A DNA stretch of 64,000 bases. Origin: FEN-1139 sp964396375 (GTDB lineage: Bacteria; Myxococcota_A; Polyangia; Polyangiales; Polyangiaceae). The stretch is from NCBI GenBank assembly GCA_964396375.1, contig CAYNEY010000018.1, positions 42,026-106,025 on the forward strand. The letters are read 5' to 3'. Both the position numbers and the translations under genes were made by a program. Shown here piece by piece: positions 1 to 8,137 of this stretch; the stretch's first letter is position 1; every line of letters starts with the position of its first letter. The notes beneath the pieces are model-generated. The model worked only from the letters and a program-made list of their open reading frames with translations. It was not told where the DNA came from and did no database searches.

Positions 1-1983
1 ATGGTGCTGCTCTCGATGCACGTGCGTGATCCGATCGTGCCCCTGCGGTTCTACTGCCCGGATCTCCACCCGGAATTGGCTCGGCTCATTGAGTCCTGCC
101 TTTCCAAGTCTCCCGATGACCGACCGAGTTCGGCCGCCGCCCTCTCCCAGGCACTGGTAGCCCTGAGCTCGCCCGAACTCACCGCGCCCATCCCAACGGG
201 GATGACCGGGCCCGCGGCCACGGGGCTGGCCGAGGTCCGCTCACCATCACCCGCCGCACTGGAGCCATCTCTGCGCGCTCTCGCGCCTCCCGCTCCCTCC
301 CTCGCACTCCGACAGGACACTCCGCGCTGTCTCTCACCAAGAGCCAAGAGCCCCCTTCCCGCTGGCCCCACCGCCGCCAGCGCGCCTGGTCCATCTGGTT
401 CGATCGGGGGGTTGACGTCGGTCGAGGAGGGCATCTTGAACCGGCTCTTTTCTCGCATGAGGCAGCGCGGTGACTTTCCCGGCTTCCTCCAGCATATGGG
501 AGAGGTTCAGAAGCGGGCGGATCATTCGAGCGCGTTCTCGGCGGAACAGCTGGCAGCGTCGATCCTCAAAGACTACGCACTCACGGCCAAGCTCCTCAAG
601 GTCGTCAACTCCGCGTACTCGGCCCGGTTCCAGGGCAAGGTGTACAGCATACGCCACGCGATCGTGATCCTTGGTTTCGAGCGGGTGCGTGCTCTTGCCC
701 TGTCGCTCAGCCTCTTCCAACCCTCGCCCAGCAACGCGCGCTCCGAGCAGAGCGCCGAGCGGAGCTCCGAGTCCGCGATCTCTGCGTTGGTCAGCGGTGA
801 ACTGGCTCGTGAACTCGCGACTCTGGCCCAGGTCTCCGACGCCGACCAGGCGGCGCTCGCCGCCATGTTCCAGAACCTGGGCCGACACCTGATCTTGGTC
901 TATCTCCCCGAACACTACGACCAGATCCTCGCCCTCGCAGAACGACAGCTGGTCACACTGGAGGTCGCGTCCTTCCGAGTCCTCGGCATCTCATTCCAAC
1001 GGATCGGCGCCGCAATCGGTGAGCAATGGCACCTGCCGGAACGGGTGCTCTCGTCCCTGTCCGATCACAGCGCCAACACTCAGCTCCCAAACAGTGAAAC
1101 CGAAAGGCTTGGGGCCCTGGCACGACTCAGCAACGATCTGTGCGATTGCATCCTGCTCGAGGATCCAGAGCGCCAGAAGCAGGCCGCAACCGCGATCTTG
1201 GCGCGCTACCGCGACTTGCTCGTCCTCTTGCCCGAGGAGCTGGGCGAGCTCACGCACAACGTGAACGCGACCTTTCGGATGCGTTACCAGTCACTGCTCG
1301 GCAGAGCCTCTGACCAGAGCCGGCTGCTCCGTGCCATCACTCAGCGCACCCAACCTGAGACCCCAGGCTCCCGCACTGGGACGACCATGCAAAGCATATC
1401 CCTCGACGATCTTCTGCCGCAGCCGCCCACCTCTGCGAGCCGACCAATGCTCGCCGAGGCTCATGCCGCGTCCACAGAGGTGAAGCCGCTCAGCTTGGTC
1501 AAAGCCTCGAAAACACCAGCCGCTGCGCCAGCGCTCGGAGCGAGTACGAATCTGCTCGGTCTGCTCGAGGCACTGGCGCGCGCTCTCGGTGTGCCCAGAA
1601 TCCTTGGGCTACGCGCCAACGCATCGAAGAGCCACCTCGAGCTGGTGCGCGGCGTGGGCCCGGAGGTGGAAGCTCTCCGCCCCATCTTGCGCTTTCCGAT
1701 CCATCCCAACCGAAAAAACGGCGACGTGTTCTCGAGCGGCTACCACTCAGGAGTCGACGCACGGATCCGAGACGCATTCTCGGAACGCGCACAGGCCGTC
1801 GTTCCCCAAGCATACTACGAGCTCCTCGGCTCTCCAGCATTCTTGCTGATGGTCTGCGCGCACCGCGGTCACGGACCCACCCTCCTCGTGATCGACGCCG
1901 AGCGCGCCGAGAGTCTGCCCAGCCCTGAGGCGATTGCCCAACAACAGGCCCTACGGCAGGCGATCGCCGTCTCGGTGGACTAA
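1..1983 (+). CDS. Ser/Thr kinase C-terminal end fused to HDOD and GAF-like domains (5' partial)
   Basis: The reading frame is open at the left edge, so the gene starts outside the window. Residues about 1-55 look like the end of a eukaryotic-type protein kinase lobe: a PxxPLR stretch, then LARLIESCLSKSPDDRPSS, the usual 'cL.KdP.dRPsSa.eL' helix. A Pro/Ala/Ser-rich linker follows (about 60-135). Residues about 160-345 match an HDOD domain (LAASILKDYALTAKLLKVVNSAYS, then IRHAIVILGFERVRALALS). A C-terminal alpha/beta region (about 515-655) resembles a GAF-type sensor, more weakly. HDOD proteins are non-catalytic HD relatives used in bacterial signalling, so a phosphorylation-linked regulator is likely. 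The kinase catalytic loop cannot be seen here. The role is inferred from domain order only. Confidence 0.75.
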   Translation: MVLLSMHVRDPIVPLRFYCPDLHPELARLIESCLSKSPDDRPSSAAALSQALVALSSPELTAPIPTGMTGPAATGLAEVRSPSPAALEPSLRALAPPAPSLALRQDTPRCLSPRAKSPLPAGPTAASAPGPSGSIGGLTSVEEGILNRLFSRMRQRGDFPGFLQHMGEVQKRADHSSAFSAEQLAASILKDYALTAKLLKVVNSAYSARFQGKVYSIRHAIVILGFERVRALALSLSLFQPSPSNARSEQSAERSSESAISALVSGELARELATLAQVSDADQAALAAMFQNLGRHLILVYLPEHYDQILALAERQLVTLEVASFRVLGISFQRIGAAIGEQWHLPERVLSSLSDHSANTQLPNSETERLGALARLSNDLCDCILLEDPERQKQAATAILARYRDLLVLLPEELGELTHNVNATFRMRYQSLLGRASDQSRLLRAITQRTQPETPGSRTGTTMQSISLDDLLPQPPTSASRPMLAEAHAASTEVKPLSLVKASKTPAAAPALGASTNLLGLLEALARALGVPRILGLRANASKSHLELVRGVGPEVEALRPILRFPIHPNRKNGDVFSSGYHSGVDARIRDAFSERAQAVVPQAYYELLGSPAFLLMVCAHRGHGPTLLVIDAERAESLPSPEAIAQQQALRQAIAVSVD

Positions 1984-2531
1984 CGTAAGTTTTTGCCATG
2001 AGGCAAATCCTGCCGCGCAGGTTCTCGACGGCCGGGTGAGCCGTCCCATCCTATGCTGGGCTTTCGCGCAAGACGGAGATGAGCTTCCCTCTTGACGTCC
2101 TGATCAGCTTTGCTTGTCGCTCGAAAGCTGCCCTGCGGCGATGCTCATGGCACGCGCAGCCAATTTGTCGCAGCTTTAGCGTGCACTGGGGCACATCATC
2201 GAACGGCGTCTCGGCACCGATTCCTTGGGCCATGGGTCCAAGCAACTTTTCCGCGACGGCATGGAGAAATGCATGTCAAGCATTGAACTTGCGCGTGTGA
2301 CGGTGCTAGCTCGCGTCGCCGTTTGAAGAATGCAGCGCGGCGACTTCGAGATGCGAATGGCCGGTCGAGAACAGAACCAACTGGCATCGACAGGAGGGTC
2401 ACGGGAGATGAGTCAGAGCGCGAAACTGGCCGAATGAGTGGTTCTCGGGGGATCATGCCCGGGGGATATCCCCAGGCTTGTGGATAACTTGTGGTGCTGT
2501 TGGATTGGTTGAAGGAATTGGTTCGAACTCG
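1984..2531. other. non-coding region upstream of dnaA
   Basis: About 550 bases lie between the kinase-HDOD gene and dnaA. The short open frames here lack recognisable motifs. The right end is the informative part: the octamer CGGGGGAT occurs twice, at 2446-2453 and 2460-2467. The second copy runs into a perfect 12-base palindrome, GGGGATATCCCC (2462-2473), which is followed within six bases by a DnaA box. These may be regulatory elements for dnaA. Only one clear DnaA box was found, so an origin of replication is not supported. Confidence 0.5.
2479..2487 (-). promoter_or_regulatory. DnaA box upstream of dnaA
   Basis: The plus strand reads TGTGGATAA, the exact complement of the consensus DnaA box TTATCCACA. 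It lies 44 bases before the proposed dnaA start and fits autoregulation of dnaA by its own product. Confidence 0.6.
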
Positions 2532-3986
2532 ATGAATTTTCCGATCGACATACGGGACGCTTGGCAGACGGCTGTGGCCGACACCAAGAGTCGCTCCCCC
2601 TCGACGTTCGCGCAGTGGTTCTCAGGTGTTCAGTTCGACGGAATCGACGCCGGAGAACTTCGACTGGCGGTGAACAACGAGTTTGTCCGCGACTGGGTCC
2701 AGAATCACTACGTGGCCGAGTTGGTCCGTCACCTCGAGCAGAGCCTTGGGGGCAAGCTCCGGGTGGTGTTCCGAATCACCCGTGAGTCGCTCGATCCGAT
2801 CGCCCAACCCGAACCCCCACCGCGTCCGCGCTCGGTCGCCCCCCCCGAGCAACGGGAATCGAGTCAGCAGCGCCGTCGCTCCTTCCCTCCGCCTGGCCCA
2901 ACACCCACACAACCAAACCTCTCGCTGGTGCGGCCGAACCGGCCCGCTACCACCACGCGGCAGATGCTCGACCCAAAGTTCTCCTTCCAGAACTTCGTGG
3001 TCGGACCATCCAACGAGCTTGCCTACGCGGCCGCCCGTGCCGCGGCGGGAGGCGGGGGCCCAAAGTATAATCCACTATTTTTCGCCGGTGGCACCGGGCT
3101 CGGCAAGACCCATCTCGTGCATGCCATCGCCCATCAGATCCTCGATCAAAGGCCTTCGGCGCGGGTGGTCTACGTGTCCGCCGAACGCTTCACCAACGAG
3201 TTCATCGAAGCCTTGCAGAACCGCTGCATGGATGAGTTTCGCCATCGGTTCCGGGTCGAGTGCGACGTGCTTCTGGTGGATGACATCCAATTTCTCGCCG
3301 GTCGCGAGCAGACGCAGGAGGAGTTCTTTCACACCTTCAACGCGCTGCGTGAACTCGATCGGCAGATTGTCGTCACCTCGGACAAGTATCCGAATCAGCT
3401 GCAGCGTATGCCCGAGCGGTTGGTCTCACGCTTCACCTCAGGCCTGGTGGCTGATGTTCAAGTTCCCCAGCTGGAGACCCGGGTAGCGATCGTACGCACG
3501 AAAGCGTTGCTGGAGGGGATCGAGGTGCCCGACTCGGTGGCGGTGCTGTTGGCCCAGTGCATCAAAACCAATGTCCGCGAGCTAGAGGGTGCGCTGATCC
3601 GCCTGGCCGCAAAATCCTCTCTGATGGGCTGCGTGATCGACGATGGATTCGCGGAGCGTGAACTCCTCAGCGTCGGCTCACGGCGACCCGACACTGGAAG
3701 CGTCGAGGACATCAAGCGCGCGGTCTCTGAGCATTTTCGGTTGACCCACACCGACCTGGTGAGCAAGGACCGCCACAAGAGCGTCGCGTTCGCGCGCCAG
3801 GTGGCGATGTACCTGTGCCGCCAACGGTTGAAGTGCAGCTTCCCTGAGCTGGGTCGAGCGTTCGGCAACCGCGATCACACCACGGTGATGAGCGCGGTAC
3901 GTCGCGTCGAAGCCCTGCTCACCACCGATCCGAAGGTGAGCGCTCACTTAGAGGCGATCGAGCAGGAACTCGCGCAGTCCGAATGA
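2532..3986 (+). CDS. dnaA: chromosomal replication initiator protein DnaA
   Basis: A 484-residue DnaA, normal length. Domain I covers about residues 1-80 (start MNFPIDIRDAWQ), then a Pro/Gln-rich domain II linker (about 90-140). The AAA+ core has Walker A GGTGLGKTH at about 185-193 and Walker B LLVDDIQFLAG at about 250. Domain IV carries the DnaA signature GNRDHTTVMSAV near 445. It binds DnaA boxes and opens the origin in its ATP form. The ATG at 2532 is chosen because it begins the conserved domain I. The open frame extends upstream to 2478, but that part overlaps the DnaA box. AAGGA at 2512-2516 is a rather distant ribosome site. No dnaN follows; the next gene is convergent dnaK. Confidence 0.97.
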   Translation: MNFPIDIRDAWQTAVADTKSRSPSTFAQWFSGVQFDGIDAGELRLAVNNEFVRDWVQNHYVAELVRHLEQSLGGKLRVVFRITRESLDPIAQPEPPPRPRSVAPPEQRESSQQRRRSFPPPGPTPTQPNLSLVRPNRPATTTRQMLDPKFSFQNFVVGPSNELAYAAARAAAGGGGPKYNPLFFAGGTGLGKTHLVHAIAHQILDQRPSARVVYVSAERFTNEFIEALQNRCMDEFRHRFRVECDVLLVDDIQFLAGREQTQEEFFHTFNALRELDRQIVVTSDKYPNQLQRMPERLVSRFTSGLVADVQVPQLETRVAIVRTKALLEGIEVPDSVAVLLAQCIKTNVRELEGALIRLAAKSSLMGCVIDDGFAERELLSVGSRRPDTGSVEDIKRAVSEHFRLTHTDLVSKDRHKSVAFARQVAMYLCRQRLKCSFPELGRAFGNRDHTTVMSAVRRVEALLTTDPKVSAHLEAIEQELAQSE

Positions 3987-4037
3987 CCTGAGGATGAATG
4001 GTGAGCACCGCGCGGAGGGCGGCCCCCAACTTGACCC

Positions 4038-5873
4038 TCAGCCGCCTTGAGCGCCGCCGTACATAGCCTCGGCGATCTCGAAGGTGGCCTGCTCGAGGAC
4101 GTCGAAGGCTCGCTGCAGCTCCTCAATACTGCCGTTCTGATCGAGCAGCAACCTCAACGCCAGAACCTGCCCTTTCATCTCCACCACCTTCGGAGCCGGT
4201 AGAAGGTCACCGTAGCTGGTGAGTGCCTGGTCGGTGGTGTAAACCAGCGCCTCAGCCCGATTCCTGAGTTCGGCCAATTCACGCCGCACCTGGTCGGCTC
4301 GCTTGAACCGCTCCCCATCGCCCACCAGCCGCGCCACCTCTTCCTGGCTGAGGCCGCTGGTTGGCGTCACATCGATGGACTGCGAGTGACCGGTGCCGAG
4401 ATCCTTGGCCTCGACCGAGAGAATTCCGTTTGCGTCGATTCGGAACGTCACCTGGATCTTCGGCACCCCCCGCGGCGCTGGCGGGATCTTGGTCAGTTCG
4501 AAGCGGGTCAGGCTTCGGTTGTCGGCTGCCATCTCGCGCTCGCCCTGCAGCACATGAATCGGGACAAAAGACTGGTTGTCGACGCTGGTGGTGAAGATCT
4601 CGCGCCGCTCAGTGGGGATGGTGGTGTTGCGCGGGATGAGCCGGGTGAACACTCCTCCACCGGTCTCGACACCAATGGAAAGCGGTGTCACGTCCAGCAA
4701 TAGGACCTCATCGATCTGACCCTTGATCGCCGCACCTTGAATGGCAGCACCGATCGCCACCACCTCATCCGGGTTCACCCCCTTGTGTGGCTCGCGTCCG
4801 AACAGCTCGCGCACCGCGCGTTGCACGGCCGGCATCCGCGTCATGCCACCCACCAACACCACCTGGTGGATGTCGCTGCAAGACAGCTTGGCATCCGACA
4901 GAACACTCAGACACGAGCTGACCGTGCGCTCCACCAGGTCGCGCGTGAGGATCTCGAGCTCACTGCGTTTCATGGCACGTTGAAGGTGCAGGGGGCCGGC
5001 CGCCGACAAAGCGATGAAGGGGATGTTCACCTCGGTCTCGAGCGAGGAAGACAGCTCGTGCTTGGCCTTCTCAGCGGCCTCGCGCAGACGCTGCAGCGCG
5101 GTACGGTCGCGGCGCAAATCCACGTGGTGCTGCTTCTCAAACTCATTGGCGAGAAGGTCGACGATGCGATGATCGAAGTCCTCACCGCCGAGGTGGGTGT
5201 CCCCACCCGTGGCGCGCACACTGAAGACCCCACCATCGATCTCGAGGATCGAGATGTCGAAGGTCCCTCCGCCCAAATCGAAGACCGCGATCCGCTCTGC
5301 GCCGGTCGACTCCAGCCCGTAGGCGAGCGCGGCCGCCGTGGGCTCGTTCAGGATCCGCTGGACGTCCAAGCCCGCAATGCGCCCAGCGTCCTTGGTGGCT
5401 TGCCTTTGCGCATCATCGAAGTAGGCCGGAACGGTGATGATCGCCTCTTCGACGGGCTCACCCAGAAAACGCTCCGCGATGCTCTTCAGCGATGCAAGGA
5501 TGATGGCCGAGGTCTCGGGCGGCGAAAGGGTGTCGTTGTGAACCTTGATCCAAGCATCGCCGTTGTTGTGTTCCACCACCCGGTAGGGCAAAAGCGCGCG
5601 ATCGTGCTCGACCGAAGGGTCGTCGAACTTCCTGCCCATCAAGCGCTTCACCGCGAAGACGGTGTTCTCGGCGTTGGTGGTCGACTGGCGTTTGGCGACC
5701 TGTCCCACCAGACGATCGCCGGCACCCGTGAACGCCACGACCGACGGCGTGGTTCGCGCTCCGTCAGCGTTGGGGATGACGCGGATGTCCGGCTGGCCCG
5801 AGACAGTCATCCCCTCCAGAACGGCAATGCAGGAGTTGGTCGTGCCAAGATCGATGCCGATCACTTTTCCCAT
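4038..5873 (-). CDS. dnaK: Hsp70 chaperone DnaK
   Basis: A 611-residue Hsp70. The N-terminus MGKVIGIDLGTTNSCIAVLEG is the family's phosphate-binding signature. The second signature, IAVFDLGGGTFDISIL, and the third, VVLVGGMTRMPAVQ, are both present, followed by the substrate-binding domain (LLLDVTPLSIGVETGGG) and a helical lid. It is slightly shorter than a typical 630-640 residue DnaK. It ends in a Gly-rich tail, AMYGGAQGG, without a longer acidic C-terminus. It folds client proteins with a J-protein and the nucleotide-exchange factor GrpE, which is encoded 57 bases upstream on the same strand. A second DnaK elsewhere in the genome is possible, since no dnaJ is adjacent. Convergent with dnaA. 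Confidence 0.96.
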   Translation of the reverse strand: MGKVIGIDLGTTNSCIAVLEGMTVSGQPDIRVIPNADGARTTPSVVAFTGAGDRLVGQVAKRQSTTNAENTVFAVKRLMGRKFDDPSVEHDRALLPYRVVEHNNGDAWIKVHNDTLSPPETSAIILASLKSIAERFLGEPVEEAIITVPAYFDDAQRQATKDAGRIAGLDVQRILNEPTAAALAYGLESTGAERIAVFDLGGGTFDISILEIDGGVFSVRATGGDTHLGGEDFDHRIVDLLANEFEKQHHVDLRRDRTALQRLREAAEKAKHELSSSLETEVNIPFIALSAAGPLHLQRAMKRSELEILTRDLVERTVSSCLSVLSDAKLSCSDIHQVVLVGGMTRMPAVQRAVRELFGREPHKGVNPDEVVAIGAAIQGAAIKGQIDEVLLLDVTPLSIGVETGGGVFTRLIPRNTTIPTERREIFTTSVDNQSFVPIHVLQGEREMAADNRSLTRFELTKIPPAPRGVPKIQVTFRIDANGILSVEAKDLGTGHSQSIDVTPTSGLSQEEVARLVGDGERFKRADQVRRELAELRNRAEALVYTTDQALTSYGDLLPAPKVVEMKGQVLALRLLLDQNGSIEELQRAFDVLEQATFEIAEAMYGGAQGG

Positions 5874-5930
5874 CGGAGACCCCGAGGATTACACGACCAG
5901 GACCAGAAAAGACATGTGAGTGTTCGAGGA

Positions 5931-6563
5931 CTAGGTGGGATCGCTCGGTGGCTTGGCCACGACCACCATCGCCGGCCGAATCAGTCGTTCACCAGCGCGG
6001 TAGCCCGCCAGAACCTCGGCGGCCACAGAGCCGGCCGGAAACTCTGTGGTTTCGAGTTGTTGAATAGCCTCATGGATGGTGGGATCGAAGGGCTGCCCAA
6101 CTCCGGGCACGCGTTCGACACCAAGCTTGCTCAGCGCTTCCTGGAACTGTCGATTGACCATCCCAATCCCGTCAGCCAAGGCCTGAACGTCGGTGGCGGC
6201 AGTGGCGTGGGCATGGGCCCGTTCCAAATTGTCGAACACCGGGAGAAGCTCACGGAGTTGCTCTTCGCGGGCAGACTTCTCAGCGTCGGCGATCTCCCGG
6301 CGGCTGCGTTTTCGGTAGTTGTCGAAGTCCGCAGCCAGGCGAAGGATTTGGTCTTTGAGCCGAGTGACTTCGGCACGCAGCGTTTCGACCTCACTCTCGA
6401 CCGGCGGAATGGGTTCAGCGCCTATCGCTCCCTCTTCGCTCGGCTGCACGGTGGGGCTGTCGGTGACTTGGCTCGGCTCTTCAGCACTGGACGGTCGGTC
6501 AGATGCAACTGTTTCCACGCCCCCACTATAGCCACTCTCCCCCGCCTGCCAATGGGCAGACAC
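5931..6563 (-). CDS. grpE: nucleotide exchange factor GrpE
   Basis: A 210-residue GrpE. An acidic, disordered N-terminal region (about 1-65) leads into a long coiled coil (VETLRAEVTRLKDQILRLAA, then DFDNYRKRSRREIADAEK) and a C-terminal beta domain containing GVGQPFDPTIHEAI. It releases ADP from DnaK. The start used is GTG at 6563. A GTG about 45 bases further in is a possible alternative, since the first residues are not conserved in the family. It sits 14 bases after the zinc-ribbon gene and 57 bases before dnaK, so it is part of a multigene minus-strand operon. No CIRCE element was seen in front of it. Confidence 0.94.
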   Translation of the reverse strand: MSAHWQAGESGYSGGVETVASDRPSSAEEPSQVTDSPTVQPSEEGAIGAEPIPPVESEVETLRAEVTRLKDQILRLAADFDNYRKRSRREIADAEKSAREEQLRELLPVFDNLERAHAHATAATDVQALADGIGMVNRQFQEALSKLGVERVPGVGQPFDPTIHEAIQQLETTEFPAGSVAAEVLAGYRAGERLIRPAMVVVAKPPSDPT

Positions 6564-6577
6564 CGAGACCGCTCACC

Positions 6578-7666
6578 TCACCGACAGGGACGCTGCCGCA
6601 GCACGGTTACCGTGCCTCCGCTTGCCTTCGCGGTCGATTCATCGCTCGGCGCCACGAACCATGCGTCCAGCTCACGGGGCAGGACGAAGAAGCGATCCGC
6701 ACCGACCAAGGGTATGAGCCGCGGAGCCGTGACACGGCGTTCGCGACCGGTGGCGTGGGTCTCGATGACGAAGCACCCCTCCGGGGAGCCTGGTGCCCAG
6801 AGGTGATCCGCCCCTACCGAGAGCCGAGCCGACACCTCGAAGTGCCGACCGTCGAGCAGAGTGGCGCTGAGCCGTCGCACGCCAACGCCAGCCCGAAAGA
6901 TCTGCCCCGCCTTGGGACTCTCACGGCTTGAAGGCTCGACGCGCCCGAGTCTCTGACCATCAGCACGAACCACAAGGGGCGAGTCAGTGAGGTTCATCAC
7001 CCGGATCTCGGGGTGGAAAGCGCGATGGAGGAACGGAGTGAGTACCAGCGCGACCAGAGGTCCGAGTGGTGCCCGCGGGTTCGAAAGCCTTGGGTGTTCG
7101 CGCCGCGTATGAAGCGTATACCCCGCGTTGTGGGCGATCACGCGTCTCGCAAAGCGCCCCGAGCGGCAGCTCAGCTCTTCGGCCCTGACCTCAACGGGCC
7201 TGCCGCGGGCCAGCCACGAGGAATCGAGAGAGAGGACTATCACCGCCCACGCCAAGCTTGGGATCGAGGCGATCAGCACCGCACCCAGCGTAGCCACCAG
7301 CAGTGGGATGGTGGCGCCCAGGGCGAGCAATGGGGCAGCAGCCACGGCGAGCAGCAAGCCCGCACTATTCGCGGTCTCGACGATCCGCGTCGCCTTGGCC
7401 TGCTCGGCGTTGCACGACGGACAGAGAGGGACGAGCAGCCGTTTTCGATCGGTGAACCGATGAGTGCCGACGAGCTGAGTGGTGGGACAGTTGCAAGAAG
7501 CGCACAAAAAGGGCAAGTGCGGAGGGAAGGATTCACCCACAACGACGAAGCGTCGGGGTCGGAGGCGCGAGGTTACGCGCAGGAATCGGCGCCGCCATCG
7601 GGTCATGAGGCGCCGCCAGACTCGACCGGGCAAGAGCCACGATCTGTGTGCCTCCGTCGTGCTCAT
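6578..7666 (-). CDS. zinc-ribbon-like membrane protein of unknown function
   Basis: A 362-residue protein of no family I can name. Near the N-terminus are two Cys pairs about 35 residues apart, CASC and CPSC, which would form a zinc ribbon. A hydrophobic stretch follows (SAGLLLAVAAAPLLALGATI and the next segment) that reads as two transmembrane helices. The C-terminal half is soluble and beta-rich in appearance. The ATG at 7666 is chosen because it forms an ATGA overlap with the tsaE stop. It lies 14 bases before grpE, so it is translated within a chaperone operon. A link to redox or zinc state is only a guess. Confidence 0.7.
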   Translation of the reverse strand: MSTTEAHRSWLLPGRVWRRLMTRWRRRFLRVTSRLRPRRFVVVGESFPPHLPFLCASCNCPTTQLVGTHRFTDRKRLLVPLCPSCNAEQAKATRIVETANSAGLLLAVAAAPLLALGATIPLLVATLGAVLIASIPSLAWAVIVLSLDSSWLARGRPVEVRAEELSCRSGRFARRVIAHNAGYTLHTRREHPRLSNPRAPLGPLVALVLTPFLHRAFHPEIRVMNLTDSPLVVRADGQRLGRVEPSSRESPKAGQIFRAGVGVRRLSATLLDGRHFEVSARLSVGADHLWAPGSPEGCFVIETHATGRERRVTAPRLIPLVGADRFFVLPRELDAWFVAPSDESTAKASGGTVTVLRQRPCR

Positions 7667-8130
7667 GGTGCCTCGGCGCAACACAAGCTCTCGAGGAGCT
7701 CCCGTGAGCGCGGCCCCGTGGACTCGATGCTGGCGCGCCGTGGCGAACAGCCCAGACGAACCAGAAGGGCGTCTCCGCCCAGCACCTGAGCATAGGGCTC
7801 ACCCCACTCCACGATCACGAGTGCGCCTTCATCCCGTTGTTCGAGGAGCCCGAGTTCGGCAACCTCACGGGGATGAGCCAGGCGGTACAGATCGGCGTGC
7901 ACGAGCCGCGGCTGGGTCGCGTACTCGAGGACGAGGCCGAAGGTGGGGCTCACCACTCGGATCCGCGCCGAGAGCCCCAGAGCACGGGCAATACCGCGGG
8001 TGAGAAAAGTCTTTCCCGCGCCGAGCTCACCAGACAAAATCACGAGATCACCCGCCGTGAGCAGGGCGGCCAACCGTTGCCCGAGATGGAGAGTCGCACG
8101 ACGGTTCTCGAGGGGGACCAAGAGGGTCAT
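7663..8130 (-). CDS. tsaE: tRNA threonylcarbamoyladenosine biosynthesis ATPase TsaE
   Basis: A 155-residue P-loop protein with Walker A GELGAGKTFLTRGIA and the family motif VSPTFGLVLEY, followed by HADLYRL and IVEWGEP. This order is diagnostic of TsaE (YjeE). The enzyme works with TsaB and TsaD to make the t6A modification of tRNAs decoding ANN codons. The open frame reaches further upstream, but homology begins at MTLLVPLENR, giving ATG at 8130. That is seven bases after the upstream lipoprotein gene stops. Its stop overlaps the next gene as ATGA. Confidence 0.93.
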   Translation of the reverse strand: MTLLVPLENRRATLHLGQRLAALLTAGDLVILSGELGAGKTFLTRGIARALGLSARIRVVSPTFGLVLEYATQPRLVHADLYRLAHPREVAELGLLEQRDEGALVIVEWGEPYAQVLGGDALLVRLGCSPRRASIESTGPRSRELLESLCCAEAP

Positions 8131-8137
8131 CGCCAAG

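Noticed and set aside
1984..2531. Chromosomal origin of replication
   Set aside because: Only one DnaA box was found, and no AT-rich unwinding region is evident.
4737..6806. 689-codon open frame antisense to dnaK and grpE
   Set aside because: It covers two certain genes on the other strand, has no known motifs, and long antisense frames are common in high-GC dnaK genes because of codon bias.
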